Source: DATNFP01 sp035606335 (GTDB lineage: Bacteria; Bacteroidota; Bacteroidia; Chitinophagales; Chitinophagaceae). Taken from it: a stretch of DNA of 60,843 nucleotides. The notes beneath the pieces were generated by a model that did not search any database, had not been told where the DNA came from, and saw nothing but the letters and a program-made list of their open reading frames with translations. The stretch is taken from positions 1 through 60,843 of the forward strand of contig DATNFP010000061.1 in the NCBI GenBank assembly GCA_035606335.1, in the 5' to 3' direction. Each line of letters begins with the position of its first letter. Position 1 is the stretch's first letter. Of this stretch, positions 9,815 to 19,331 are shown piece by piece. The position numbers and the translations under genes are program-made.

Positions 9815-9858
9815 TAAATCAATTTATACTTTTATATCCATTAACAACGCTCACGCAC

Positions 9859-12054
9859 ATGAGAAAAAATTGGCTGCTCCTTATTTTGGCAACGGTTATC
9901 GTTACTATTCATAATGATGATGCAAACGCCCAACAGCAGAAAGAAAAGTACAGGAACAAGGCAAATGATCCTGTATCAAAGCTCCCGTATTATAAGAAAC
10001 TTCGCTGGGCTGATAACCTGTTCCGCTCGGGCAGTTACTTTAATGCTATTGATTATTATCAGCAGCTAAAACAGGAACAGGAACGCAATCCGTATCTCAC
10101 ATACCAGATTGCGGAATGTTATGCTTTAACGCGTGACTATGTGCCGGCTTCACACTTCTACGCAGAAGTATATGCACTTGCTCCAAAATTATATCCGGAG
10201 GCAATATATAAGGAAGCTATGATGCTGAAGCAGCAAGGTGAATACCAGGAATCTATTAATACGTTCAATAAATTCATTGCTGACAACCCAAAAACTTTCA
10301 AAAAGTTAAAGAAACGCTCTCTTCGCGAAATACAGGGTTGTACAATGGGTATGAATTCTGTAAAGGATCCGGAACCTGTATCAGTTATAAACGCCGGCCC
10401 AAATGTAAACAGCGCTTATACTGAGCTTTCTCCCTACCCGCTTGGCGATACAGCTTTACTTTTCTCAACTATGCGTCAAAACTCTGTCGTAGAAGTAGAT
10501 AAGAAAAAACGTGATGAGTACATGGCAAGGTTCATGGTATCGCGTAAACAAACAAACGTATCTCAGGTTGACTCTTTTGAATGGCCTATCAGATTTGAAG
10601 ATGGGAAATTCAATAAGAGTGACGTGCATGTTGGTAATGGTAGCTACAGCCCTGGTGGAGATCGCTTCTATTTTACAAGATGTAAAGAAGGCGATTCAAT
10701 GAAGGTAATGTGTAAAATATACGTATCTACCTGGGACAAAGAAAAATGGAGTGATCCTGAAGAATTAGGAGAAGGTATTAATGACGATGGATCGAATACA
10801 CAACCTTTTGTAGCTAAAGTGGGCAAAAAAGAAATTTTATTCTTTTCTTCAAACCGTACATTACAAAGCCGTGGTGGATATGACATATGGTATTCAGTAA
10901 TCGACCCACGTAATGGTACTTATCGCCGCCCTCAAAACGCAGGTAAACAAATAAATACCGAAGGAGATGAAATAACGCCATACTATGACAGCCGTGTAAA
11001 CAAATTATATTTCGCATCTAACGGTTGGGTAACTATGGGTGGTTTTGATATCTTCTCTGCAGATGGAGGCCCATCACGCTATACAAATTTGCACAACATG
11101 GGCTATCCCATTAACTCGCCCGCTGATGAATTATATTTTATCAAGGATCCAATTGGCAAACCAGACGCATATGTAGTATCTAATCGCATTGGTGCAATAG
11201 CTCTGAAAAATCCTACATGTTGCGATGATATCTGGCGCATACAATACGAACCCAAACTGGTAGTAATGGGTAAAACATTAGATAGAAAGACAGATCAGCC
11301 ATTAAATGAAGTAGTTATTAAAATGGTTGATCAGCAAGGTAATCTTAATACATTCAATTCTACAGATGGCAACTTTGCATTCAATATGTCACGCAGCCAC
11401 GCTTACGTGATAACTGGTGACAAAGCCGGATATTCCTCTACTCATGCATCAGTAAGTACTATGGATGTAAAACGTTCTGATCCTGATGATACTGTATCTG
11501 TTACAATTTATTTAGACAGCATTAAGAACAGCTTCAGCGTAAGTAACGTTTTCTACGATTTTGATAAAGCAACTCTTCGTCCTGAGTCTGTTGCTTCTTT
11601 GGATTCTTTGGTAAGCTTTATGAAAGATAATCCATCTCTCAGTGTTGAAGTGTATTCATATACAGACGCAAAAGGTGGTGATAAATACAACGACGAACTT
11701 TCTCAACGCCGTGCACAATCTGTAATGGATTATCTTGAAAAAAATGGCGTAGATAGAAACCGTATGATCGCAAAAGGTTTTGGTAAAAAAATGCCAGTAG
11801 CTCCTAATGTGGTATCAGGAAAAGATAACCCTGAAGGCCGCCAAATGAACCGCCGCACTGAATTCCGTGTTGTTACCGACGTTCCTACCCGCCGTATCAT
11901 ATACAATAGCGCTAAGCCGGGTTCAATGGACGAACAGGAAAAGAACCTGAAAGTGGATGAGAACATGAATAATGATGAAGAAAACAACAAAAGCGAAGAA
12001 CCAGATACAGAATCTGAATACGGCAAACCAGGTAGCCGTGTGAATAAAAAATAA
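9859..12054 (+). CDS. porE: PorE-like T9SS protein: TPR, PD40 propeller, CarboxypepD-reg and OmpA domains
   Basis: 731 residues with an N-terminal signal peptide. In order: a TPR-like helical region (about 45-150, with Y-F-N-A-I-D-Y-Y-Q-Q), a PD40/WD40-like beta-propeller (about 180-455, with repeated S-P-G-G-D-R-F-Y-F and L-F-F-S-S-N-R blades), a carboxypeptidase-regulatory-like beta sandwich (about 465-560) and a C-terminal OmpA peptidoglycan-binding domain (about 565-680, with V-F-Y-D-F-D-K-A-T-L and L-S-Q-R-R-A-Q-S-V). This is the domain order described for Porphyromonas PorE, a peptidoglycan-anchored T9SS component. The acidic tail after residue 690 is low complexity. The neighbouring porP supports the T9SS assignment. 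Confidence 0.85.
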   Translation: MRKNWLLLILATVIVTIHNDDANAQQQKEKYRNKANDPVSKLPYYKKLRWADNLFRSGSYFNAIDYYQQLKQEQERNPYLTYQIAECYALTRDYVPASHFYAEVYALAPKLYPEAIYKEAMMLKQQGEYQESINTFNKFIADNPKTFKKLKKRSLREIQGCTMGMNSVKDPEPVSVINAGPNVNSAYTELSPYPLGDTALLFSTMRQNSVVEVDKKKRDEYMARFMVSRKQTNVSQVDSFEWPIRFEDGKFNKSDVHVGNGSYSPGGDRFYFTRCKEGDSMKVMCKIYVSTWDKEKWSDPEELGEGINDDGSNTQPFVAKVGKKEILFFSSNRTLQSRGGYDIWYSVIDPRNGTYRRPQNAGKQINTEGDEITPYYDSRVNKLYFASNGWVTMGGFDIFSADGGPSRYTNLHNMGYPINSPADELYFIKDPIGKPDAYVVSNRIGAIALKNPTCCDDIWRIQYEPKLVVMGKTLDRKTDQPLNEVVIKMVDQQGNLNTFNSTDGNFAFNMSRSHAYVITGDKAGYSSTHASVSTMDVKRSDPDDTVSVTIYLDSIKNSFSVSNVFYDFDKATLRPESVASLDSLVSFMKDNPSLSVEVYSYTDAKGGDKYNDELSQRRAQSVMDYLEKNGVDRNRMIAKGFGKKMPVAPNVVSGKDNPEGRQMNRRTEFRVVTDVPTRRIIYNSAKPGSMDEQEKNLKVDENMNNDEENNKSEEPDTESEYGKPGSRVNKK

Positions 12055-12074
12055 TAATTCAATATTAGCAATAT

Positions 12075-12104
12075 AAAAAGGTTGTACTTAAGTACAACCT
12101 TTTT
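12075..12104 (+). terminator. Intrinsic terminator after porE
   Basis: A perfect 30-base palindrome (15-base arms 12075-12089 and 12090-12104) runs into a T-tract 20 bases after the porE stop. Confidence 0.9.
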
Positions 12105-12122
12105 TATTTTTATAAAAACATC

Positions 12123-12371
12123 ATGCATCATATACTTCTCTTTTTATTTATAGGTGCGGTTGCAGGTTGGTTAGCCTGTCTCATTATCAGGGGCAGAGGC
12201 TTTGGATTACTTGCCAATATCATAGTTGGTATTATAGGTGGCTGGATAGGCGGAGAACTATTCGGAAATAAATTGAACGTTACCTCAAGCCCGACATTAA
12301 ATGAAATTTTCTGCGCTACTCTGGGAGCTATAATCCTGGTAGGCCTCTTAAGATTGATAAGAGGGCGTTAG
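12123..12371 (+). CDS. GlsB/YeaQ/YmgE-family small membrane protein
   Basis: 82 residues, nearly all membrane-embedded. The N-terminal G-A-V-A-G-W-L-A-C-L-I-I-R-G-R-G-F-G-L and the following N-I-I-V-G-I-I-G-G-W-I-G-G-E-L-F-G are the classic Gly-rich pattern of the transglycosylase-associated (YeaQ/GlsB) family, with three helices. The family is linked to general stress in several bacteria but its biochemical role is not established. It starts 19 bases after the porE terminator and ends 45 bases before prmA, so it may share a transcript with prmA. Confidence 0.85.
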   Translation: MHHILLFLFIGAVAGWLACLIIRGRGFGLLANIIVGIIGGWIGGELFGNKLNVTSSPTLNEIFCATLGAIILVGLLRLIRGR

Positions 12372-12416
12372 CATATTGTTTATCCTAATTATTTATTGCG
12401 GATATTTGATGCCTCT

Positions 12417-13235
12417 ATGAGTTATTTTCAAGTCACAATCCCAGTTACAGACACTAATATCCGTGAACTACTTATTGCCTTGCTCAATGAAATCAATTAC
12501 AATGGTTTTGAAGAAACCGAATCAGGGCTAATAGCATATATAGATGTTGATTCATTTGGTGAAGACCAATTGAAATCTATCATTCAAAATCATAAGCTTA
12601 CCTATCATATTCAGGAGATACAAAAACAGAACTGGAATGCACTTTGGGAAGAAAACTTTCAGCCTGTAGTGGTAGAAAATTTCTGCACAGTGAAAGCTGA
12701 TTTTCATAAAATAGAAGCTGCCACTCCTTATGAGATAATCATTACCCCAAAAATGTCTTTTGGTACCGGACATCATGCAACGACACAACTGATGATGATG
12801 CAAATGCGGCACCTGGAAATTAATGGAAAAGGCGTGCTGGATTTCGGTACGGGCACGGGCATATTAGCTATACTTTCAGAGTTATTAGGCGCCAATAAAA
12901 TTTTGGCGATAGACAATGATGAATGGTCTTATGAAAACGCAAAAGAAAATATACAGAGAAATAACTGCAAGAAAATAACCATTCAGCATAGCTCCCTGGA
13001 AAAAGTTGCAGATCAGCATTTCGATATTATTCTGGCTAACATAAACCGCCATATACTATTAGAGCATATTACTCAATTGTATTCACTGTTAAATAGCAAT
13101 GGAATATTGCTAATGAGTGGCCTATTAAAAGAAGATGAAAAAATAATAACAGATGCTGCAGTAACAAGTAACTTTATAATAAAGAACATAACCCATCTAA
13201 ATAATTGGATCGCCTTATTAACTAAAAAATCATAA
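12417..13235 (+). CDS. prmA: Ribosomal protein L11 methyltransferase PrmA
   Basis: 272 residues from the ATG at 12417. A TTG 21 bases upstream is open in frame, but the family N-terminus begins near M-S-Y-F-Q-V. The protein has an N-terminal substrate-recognition domain, the L-W-E-E-N-F-Q-P-V linker, the F-G-T-G-H-H-A-T-T signature, S-adenosylmethionine motif I (G-V-L-D-F-G-T-G-T-G) and the D-I-I-L-A-N-I-N motif IV. It trimethylates ribosomal protein L11. A possible promoter TTG-N22-GATATTTG (12376-12408) lies only 8 bases before the ATG. Confidence 0.92.
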   Translation: MSYFQVTIPVTDTNIRELLIALLNEINYNGFEETESGLIAYIDVDSFGEDQLKSIIQNHKLTYHIQEIQKQNWNALWEENFQPVVVENFCTVKADFHKIEAATPYEIIITPKMSFGTGHHATTQLMMMQMRHLEINGKGVLDFGTGTGILAILSELLGANKILAIDNDEWSYENAKENIQRNNCKKITIQHSSLEKVADQHFDIILANINRHILLEHITQLYSLLNSNGILLMSGLLKEDEKIITDAAVTSNFIIKNITHLNNWIALLTKKS

Positions 13236-13317
13236 TCTATTGTACACTATTTATTTTCTTATTATCATTATATAAAATATACCTATTTGACCATTAGGTA
13301 TTTTGATATGAAATAAT

Positions 13318-13325
13318 TAAATTTG
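13318..13325 (+). promoter_or_regulatory. -7 element (TAAATTTG) for plsY
   Basis: A perfect match to the Bacteroidota -7 consensus TAnnTTTG, 29 bases before the plsY ATG. No TTG is found at the expected -33 distance, so this is a partial promoter match. Confidence 0.5.
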
Positions 13326-13354
13326 CAATCCTTCAATGTTAGATTAAAAAAGAA

Positions 13355-13996
13355 ATGGTAATAGCAACTCTGATTGTTCTGGCTTATCTAATCGGTTCTA
13401 TTCCTACAGCAGTTTGGGTAAGCAAAAAAGTCTATGGTATCGATATCCGTGAACACGGAAGTGGTAATGCCGGAGCTACAAATACGTTTAGAATATTAGG
13501 TTCCAAAGCAGGCTCGGCTGTGATGCTGGTGGATATGCTGAAGGGTTTCCTGGCCGTAAAGCTTGCATTATTTTCGCCATTTACATGGAGCAGTGAGCCA
13601 TTCATGAATCTTGAAATATTTTTAGGGCTTGCAGCAGTTGTAGGTCATATATTTCCAATCTGGGCAGATTTCAGAGGAGGCAAAGGCATCGCCACGCTCT
13701 TTGGTATGATATTATCGATCCAACCATTGGTAGCAGTAAGTCTTGTAAGTGTTTTTATTTTAATGCTGTTCCTTACCCGCTATGTATCATTAAGCTCAAT
13801 AAGCGCAAGTGTAGCGTTTCCACTACTAATACTTTTCATTTTTAATGAACCGGAATTCAGCTACAGATTGTTTGCTGTGGCTACGGCCTTCCTGGTGGTG
13901 CTTACACACTACAAAAATATAAGCCGCTTACTGCATGGCAACGAAAATAAGGTTCCTTTATTTCGTAAACGGAGAATGCGCCGTCACGACGATTAA
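13355..13996 (+). CDS. plsY: Acyl-phosphate glycerol-3-phosphate acyltransferase PlsY
   Basis: 213 residues with five or so membrane helices. The three PlsY motifs are visible: G-S-I-P-T-A near residue 13, the H-G-S-G-N-A-G-A-T-N-T segment near residue 33 and G-H-I-F-P followed by F-R-G-G-K-G-I-A-T near residue 110. The enzyme transfers an acyl group from acyl-phosphate to glycerol-3-phosphate, the first step of phospholipid synthesis, in the inner membrane. Its C-terminus is basic (K-R-R-M-R-R-H-D-D), as expected for the cytoplasmic side. Confidence 0.95.
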   Translation: MVIATLIVLAYLIGSIPTAVWVSKKVYGIDIREHGSGNAGATNTFRILGSKAGSAVMLVDMLKGFLAVKLALFSPFTWSSEPFMNLEIFLGLAAVVGHIFPIWADFRGGKGIATLFGMILSIQPLVAVSLVSVFILMLFLTRYVSLSSISASVAFPLLILFIFNEPEFSYRLFAVATAFLVVLTHYKNISRLLHGNENKVPLFRKRRMRRHDD

Positions 13997-14090
13997 TAAT
14001 TTATACTCTTTATTTATCCCATACATTCAATAAATTTTTACAAATCGTAAATGATTTTGCAATCTTTGCTTATAAATTTATAAGTGCCCT

Positions 14091-14744
14091 TTGCAAAAAG
14101 TCCCTCTGTATAAACGATTAATGAGCTATCTGTATCCTGTGCGTTTTCGTCGTGGAAATAGTGAATTTAATCCTGTGCTCGAGCTATATCTCTATCGCAA
14201 CCAGTGGCAGCTTGCGACAATAGATGCATTATATTCGGATGGCGACAGATACACACCACTAACTGCAGCCTTTAAAGAAATAAACAATACCCTGTATTCA
14301 GTAAAAGATATTTTAGTACTTGGTACCGGAATAGGCAGCGCAGTGCAAATACTGAATAAAAGAGGGTATAAACCAAATTTTGTTTTAGTGGACAGTGATG
14401 AATTGGTATTGCAATGGGCAATGGAATTATTAGGAGCCGCTAACCCTAAGAACCTAACGCCGATTTGCGCCAATGCAATGGAATATATGGATGATGATAC
14501 TAACGTTTATGATCTTGTAATTGTTGACATCTTCCAGGGAAGAATTGTACCAGCTTTTGTGACCAGTATTGATTTTTTAGAAAAATGCAAAAAAAGAATA
14601 AAGCCCGGAGGCAAGCTTGTTTTCAATTATATAATAAGCAAGCCTGAGGCATGGGATAAAGTAATGCTCTTAATAAGCGAAATTTTCCCTGATAATAAAC
14701 TAATCAAATTCGGTATTAACCGTGTGTTTGTTGCTACAGTTTAG
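14091..14744 (+). CDS. Spermidine-synthase-like methyltransferase-fold protein
   Basis: 217 residues from a TTG at 14091; an ATG at 14121 would give 207. The fold is that of spermidine synthases: a beta-hairpin region (E-L-Y-L-Y-R-N-Q-W-Q-L-A-T-I-D-A-L-Y-S-D-G), nucleotide-binding L-V-L-G-T-G-I-G-S-A, an acidic V-D-S-D-E strand end and L-V-I-V-D-I-F-Q-G. The usual polyamine-binding Asp motif (D-x-T-D) is replaced by D-I-F-Q-G, so amine transfer is doubtful; this could be another SAM-dependent enzyme. Its stop codon overlaps the 3' end of oxyR by 11 bp in convergent arrangement. Confidence 0.65.
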   Translation: MQKVPLYKRLMSYLYPVRFRRGNSEFNPVLELYLYRNQWQLATIDALYSDGDRYTPLTAAFKEINNTLYSVKDILVLGTGIGSAVQILNKRGYKPNFVLVDSDELVLQWAMELLGAANPKNLTPICANAMEYMDDDTNVYDLVIVDIFQGRIVPAFVTSIDFLEKCKKRIKPGGKLVFNYIISKPEAWDKVMLLISEIFPDNKLIKFGINRVFVATV

Positions 14745-15690
14745 CCGACTGGATACGCAATACTTTTCTGTTCTTTTTTTGTACACGCATTTTTTCAGGC
14801 ACCAGCAGGAGTATCTCATCCATCAAGCTCTGTAGCAGCGTAAAACGGACAAAGTGGTCGTTTGTTACCAAGCCCACTTCGCGCACAGGTTCCGGATCTT
14901 CAAAATATCTTACGCGCTCCATCTGATCCTCTACAAATTCATGAGTAGCTAATTCAGGCAATATAGTAAGTCCGCCATTTTTGTCAACCATTTTGCGCAA
15001 TGTTTCCACATTACTCGATTCATATCTATATGGACGTTCTGCCTGCAGCTTTTGCACCTGTTCGCTGCATAAGTTTATGATCTGATTCCTCATGCAGTGG
15101 CCTTCGTTTAATAACCATATTCGTTCAAGGGCTATATCATCAGGAATTATGAGCCTTTTTTTCAACGCCTCTTCGCCTTCCGCAAAATATCCTATGAATG
15201 GCTCATAAAAGAGAGGATATTCTTTTATATCATTTTCTTCTAAAGGGGTGCTAAGTAATGCAGCGTCTATTTCATTATTGCGCAATGCAACAATTATCTG
15301 ATCGGTTTCCATTTCTTTCACCTGCAACTTCACATCAGGAAAGGCTATAACGTAATGTTCCAGTAAAGACGGCAGTATATAAGGCGCAATAGTAGGAATT
15401 ATAGCCAGCTTAAATACCCCTTCGAGATTATTCTGGCGGCTTTGTATCAATTCCTGTATCTTTTCGCATTCAGCTAATACTACCTTTGCCTGCTCTACAA
15501 TAGCGTCTCCTATTGCAGTAATTGCTATAGGATGTTTATTACGATCAAATAATTTTATACCTAATTCCTCTTCTAATTTTTGAATTTGCATGCTAAGCGT
15601 AGGCTGTGTCACAAAACATTTTTCTGCTGCAGCAACAAAACTCTTATAAGTAGCTACGGCTACAACGTATTCAAGTTGTGTAATTGTCAT
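14734..15690 (-). CDS. oxyR: LysR-family hydrogen-peroxide regulator OxyR
   Basis: 318 residues. The N-terminal winged helix-turn-helix (residues 1-60) has the LysR pattern S-F-V-A-A-A-E-K-C-F-V-T-Q-P-T-L-S-M-Q-I-Q-K-L-E. The regulatory domain carries Cys199 and Cys208 in G-H-C-M-R-N-Q-x4-C, at the same residue numbers and spacing as the peroxide-sensing pair of E. coli OxyR, so thiol-disulphide switching is very likely. It would activate catalase, peroxiredoxin or Dps genes; none lies next to it. A perfect TAGGTTTG -7 element sits on the minus strand at 15713-15720, 22 bases ahead of the ATG. Confidence 0.92.
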   Translation of the reverse strand: MTITQLEYVVAVATYKSFVAAAEKCFVTQPTLSMQIQKLEEELGIKLFDRNKHPIAITAIGDAIVEQAKVVLAECEKIQELIQSRQNNLEGVFKLAIIPTIAPYILPSLLEHYVIAFPDVKLQVKEMETDQIIVALRNNEIDAALLSTPLEENDIKEYPLFYEPFIGYFAEGEEALKKRLIIPDDIALERIWLLNEGHCMRNQIINLCSEQVQKLQAERPYRYESSNVETLRKMVDKNGGLTILPELATHEFVEDQMERVRYFEDPEPVREVGLVTNDHFVRFTLLQSLMDEILLLVPEKMRVQKKNRKVLRIQSAKL

Positions 15691-15712
15691 AAAAAGCCAT
15701 GAAATTGGAAAG

Positions 15713-15720
15713 CAAACCTA
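15713..15720 (-). promoter_or_regulatory. -7 element (TAGGTTTG) for oxyR
   Basis: A perfect minus-strand match to TAnnTTTG, 22 bases before the oxyR start. The expected TTG at 19-21 bases upstream is not seen. Confidence 0.5.
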
Positions 15721-15884
15721 ATGCATTAAATCGAAAATGACTATATCTGTCAATCAGGCAATTGTAAATTATACTTCATCGCGATGTCCAAATTCCTGAT
15801 CCACAATATTTTTTTAATTAATGTGTCAATAATTTCAATGTTATTTAAAAATTAGAAAATTATTAAAATCATCAATAAAATCAA

Positions 15885-15892
15885 TATATTTG
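15885..15892 (+). promoter_or_regulatory. -7 element (TATATTTG) ahead of the first T9SS cargo gene
   Basis: A perfect TAnnTTTG match in the 442-bp divergent gap between oxyR and the first large cargo gene. It would give a leader of about 230 bases, so another promoter may exist. The rest of this gap (15691-16132) is AT-rich and shows no ORF, RNA gene or repeat that can be supported. Confidence 0.4.
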
Positions 15893-16132
15893 TACTATAT
15901 ATAAACAACTGTGCGCCATGAGACCCAATCATGATAATCTAATCAGAACTCCTTCATTAGCATTTTATTATATAGATTTTTTTAAGTTCACCCAACTGTT
16001 CACCCATTAAATAAAGTCTTTTATGTTGTTCTCACCTTTCTCGTGTATAAATACCTCTTAGCTTGTAAACCTGCTATAGAAATTTATTCATTTTATTATC
16101 TAACTATTCTGTATCACAATTATATGATTTCC

Positions 16133-18835
16133 ATGAGACAAAAATTTATTTATTCATTGCTTTTTCTGACGCTGCTGACTATCGGCCAACAGAGCATTGC
16201 TCAGTCATTATTACTTCATGAAGGGTTTGATACCGTATCAAGTACGGCTAGTGTTCTTCCTACAGGCTGGGTAGATAATATACTTGTGTCAGGTGCATAT
16301 CGTGGCTCAACATCGGGTGGCTGGGTAGATGAAACTAACGATTTAGGATCTGAACCATCAGCTACTCCATACGCGGGAAACGGTATGGTAATAGTTGATG
16401 ACTATAATATAAATAGTGCACCACCGGTAAGCGATATTGAGTTAGTATCTCCTAAAATGAATCTTCCTTCAACAGGCGTCAATGTAGTTTCTTTTTGGGT
16501 ATATATCTCAAAAATTAGTGATTGCTGTTTCGGGATCACAAATCATGATTCAATGTCCGTTTTTATAAGCAGCACTACTGCGGCTTCCGGAGGTACGGAA
16601 CTGGGCCACAAAATAATGATAGACTCAAGCAATAGGATTCGTAGTGGCTGGTACCAGATAATTGATACAATACCATCAACTATATCAGGAAATAACTATT
16701 TAATTTTTGAGGCTAACGCTGTAGAAGCTACAATCCAATATAATCTTGACGAAGTGTTGGTAGCAAATTATGCCAGCTGCAGCGGTATGCCTACAGCGGG
16801 TTATATAGGTGGCCCAAATAATATTTGCGCTAATACTCCTTTTATACTAACAGATACATCTCTTACCTATTACACCGGCATGAGCTATCAATGGCAAAAC
16901 AGGGCTACCGGCACCACATCATGGTCTGATATCTCAGGAGCAAATAGTAATTCTTACCAGGAATTCGGAATTACATCCCCCACTGATTACCGTGTTGTTG
17001 CTACATGTGATGCAAGTGGATTAAGCGATACAAGTAATCCAATTTCAGTAACTATTAATCCATTTTATATCTGCTATTGTAATACAAGTTTATATGCGGC
17101 AGGAGATGCACCGCCTCCAACTATAGACAGTGTTTCCATTAACCCCGGCACACTTCATCATGCTTCACATACTACATTGCCTCCTCCAAATAACTACGCA
17201 TCGTACTCCCCAACGGGTAGTGCAACTACTATATTAAAAAGAGGCAGCGTGTATACCTTATATGTAAAATATGGTGGAGGATCCGGATATGGAATGGGAT
17301 GGATAGATTACGATCATAGTGGTACGTTTGACGGATTTACCACACCAGACGAGTTTCTCAGCCTTAACTCCTGCTGTTCGCCGGCATCTGACGGGTCGGT
17401 GACATTTACAATTCCTGTGGATGCAGATACAGGCATTACAGGTTTCCGTGTTCGTAATAGTTCAGGGTATTATGTAGATCCTTTTGAAGCTTGTGATGAG
17501 TTTTTCGATCCGGGAGAAACAGAAGATTTTATAGTAAATATACAACCCGCACCAGGACACGACCTGGGATGTACCGCTATCATATATCCTGCGAATGATA
17601 CCACTGCATGTGCTAACACCAACATAGGTATCACAGCTGTCATTTACAATATGGGGGCAAATGCAGACTCCAATTTCTCAATCTTTGCAACCTACAGCGG
17701 CGCATCAAGTGGTTCTGTATATGTGGAACAGTATGCGCCTATACAACCTTTTTCTTACGATACGGTTTACCTGGGCACTATAGCACCACCACTGGGGGGA
17801 GCATATAAAATAAATGTTTATCCAGTACTAGCTACGGATTCATTTCATGCAAATGATACGTCGTCCATTACCATTAATCTGAATCCGGCGCCAGATGTAC
17901 CTATAGTTATTTCCGATACGGTTTGTTCAGGCAATAATGCTACTGTTTCAGTTACGCCTGTTTCGGGTGTAGCTTATAACTGGTACAGTGATGATACCGG
18001 CAGCACTCTTGTATTTAGTGGCACGACATTAAGTATAGCCAGCCTTACAAGTGATACCACGTTTTATGTTTTAGCGCAGAATCCTACTACAGGATGCGTG
18101 AGCAGCCTTGTTCCGTTAACTGCAGCAATAGGAGCCTCCCCAATAGTCAATCTTGGTACAGGAGGCACTGTGTGTGAATCGCCCACTCTTATGCTCGATG
18201 CAGGTAACCCAGGCGCTAAATATTTATGGAGCACAGGTGAGACTACCGAAAAGATCCATATAGACGCATCAGGTACTTATTCAGTAACGGTTACCAAATA
18301 CTGCACTGCAACTGGCAGTGTCACCTATACAGTAAATCCATTACCATCTTCAAATGGCATTAATTATGACCGTGTAGAAAATACATACTATTTCTCAGCG
18401 GCAGGTGTAGAAAATGCGCTTAGTTATTTATGGATCTTCGGCGATGGTGACACCTCTACTTTAGAAACTCCCGTACATACTTATCCTACGGATAGCTCCT
18501 ACCATGTAATGCTGGTTTTATCAAACGCCTGTGGTACAGATACAGTAAAATGGGGAGTGCCAACATCGGTTAATTCCATAAACCAATCGAACAGTCCGAT
18601 CAAATTATATCCGAACCCTGCTAATACATCAATAACTATCAGCGCTGACAACAACGTTGAGTTTAAAGATATAGTTATATTAAATAGTGTTGGGGCTGTT
18701 GTATATAGAGAAAATAGCGCCGCATTTAAAACTAAGAATATAGATATTAGCACATTGCCATCAGGTGCTTATATTATGAAAGTAAATACTTCAAATGGAT
18801 ATTTTAATAGGCTGTTTGAGGTGATACATAACTAA
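16133..18835 (+). CDS. T9SS cargo protein 1: anchor-J, Ig-like, GEVED, CARDB-like and PKD domains, type A sorting tail
   Basis: Frame open from a GTG at 16043, but the signal peptide (M-R-Q-K-F-I-Y-S to I-A-Q-S) begins at the ATG at 16133, giving 900 residues. In order: choice-of-anchor J/cleaved-adhesin-like jelly roll (about 25-215), an Ig-like module (about 235-320), a GEVED domain (about 360-475, W-I-D-Y-D-H-S-G-T-F-D and G-E-T-E-D-F-I-V), a CARDB-like module (to about 585), two Ig-like modules, a PKD domain (W-I-F-G-D-G-D-T-S) and a C-terminal T9SS sorting tail (L-Y-P-N-P-A to L-P-S-G-A-Y). It should be displayed on, or released from, the cell surface by T9SS, likely as an adhesin or glycan-binding protein. 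First of three paralogues. Confidence 0.88.
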   Translation: MRQKFIYSLLFLTLLTIGQQSIAQSLLLHEGFDTVSSTASVLPTGWVDNILVSGAYRGSTSGGWVDETNDLGSEPSATPYAGNGMVIVDDYNINSAPPVSDIELVSPKMNLPSTGVNVVSFWVYISKISDCCFGITNHDSMSVFISSTTAASGGTELGHKIMIDSSNRIRSGWYQIIDTIPSTISGNNYLIFEANAVEATIQYNLDEVLVANYASCSGMPTAGYIGGPNNICANTPFILTDTSLTYYTGMSYQWQNRATGTTSWSDISGANSNSYQEFGITSPTDYRVVATCDASGLSDTSNPISVTINPFYICYCNTSLYAAGDAPPPTIDSVSINPGTLHHASHTTLPPPNNYASYSPTGSATTILKRGSVYTLYVKYGGGSGYGMGWIDYDHSGTFDGFTTPDEFLSLNSCCSPASDGSVTFTIPVDADTGITGFRVRNSSGYYVDPFEACDEFFDPGETEDFIVNIQPAPGHDLGCTAIIYPANDTTACANTNIGITAVIYNMGANADSNFSIFATYSGASSGSVYVEQYAPIQPFSYDTVYLGTIAPPLGGAYKINVYPVLATDSFHANDTSSITINLNPAPDVPIVISDTVCSGNNATVSVTPVSGVAYNWYSDDTGSTLVFSGTTLSIASLTSDTTFYVLAQNPTTGCVSSLVPLTAAIGASPIVNLGTGGTVCESPTLMLDAGNPGAKYLWSTGETTEKIHIDASGTYSVTVTKYCTATGSVTYTVNPLPSSNGINYDRVENTYYFSAAGVENALSYLWIFGDGDTSTLETPVHTYPTDSSYHVMLVLSNACGTDTVKWGVPTSVNSINQSNSPIKLYPNPANTSITISADNNVEFKDIVILNSVGAVVYRENSAAFKTKNIDISTLPSGAYIMKVNTSNGYFNRLFEVIHN

Positions 18836-18853
18836 ACGTTGCAATTTTAAACT

Positions 18854-18893
18854 AAGTAAAAGAGGGGTAACATACATTACCCCTCTTTTACTT
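18854..18893. terminator. Bidirectional terminator after cargo gene 1
   Basis: Perfect 17-base arms (18854-18870 and 18877-18893) with a 6-base loop, between the plus-strand cargo gene and the convergent small secreted-protein gene. Confidence 0.9.
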
Positions 18894-18914
18894 TATATGA
18901 TAAATAATAAAACA

Positions 18915-19331
18915 TTATGAAACTGTCAAGGTAACATTACCACTCGCATCTGTCGAGAACGTCACTGTATAAGAGCCGCTGCAATAGCATGTTGTATATG
19001 CGCCAGTGGGAGAGCCACATGCTGAAATTTGTACAATTGTTGCATGACAGGGGCCAGGGTTTCCAGCGACTGATGCATTCAAATAAACGACACTTCCGGA
19101 AGGACTAGATCCTGACCATGGCATAGTACTGGTTGTAAATGTTGGAGAAGTTGTACCAGCGGATAAGATTATAGGTTTTGTAAACCAACTCGCAGAACAT
19201 CCACTAGTACTGCTACCAGCCTGTACTTCAACAACAATGGGATCACAAGAACTATTCACAATTTTAAAAGTCTGGGCTTTTGCTGAATAGCATAAGAGAA
19301 AAGCAGCAAAAAGAAAAATTAGCTTTTTCAT
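18915..19331 (-). CDS. Small secreted cysteine-containing protein of unknown function
   Basis: 138 residues. A clear signal peptide (M-K-K-L-I-F-L-F-A to S-A-K-A-Q) precedes a Ser/Thr/Gly-rich mature protein with six cysteines, including a C-Y-C pair, and a likely beta-rich fold (S-Y-T-V-T-F-S-T-D near the end). I do not recognise a family. It has no T9SS tail. It sits on the opposite strand between cargo paralogues 1 and 2, which interrupts an otherwise co-directional tandem array; the six cysteines suggest disulphides formed outside the cytoplasm. Confidence 0.75.
   Translation of the reverse strand: MKKLIFLFAAFLLCYSAKAQTFKIVNSSCDPIVVEVQAGSSTSGCSASWFTKPIILSAGTTSPTFTTSTMPWSGSSPSGSVVYLNASVAGNPGPCHATIVQISACGSPTGAYTTCYCSGSYTVTFSTDASGNVTLTVS

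Noticed and set aside
16043..16132. GTG start adding 30 residues to cargo protein 1
   Set aside because: The extension precedes a normal signal peptide and would block its recognition.
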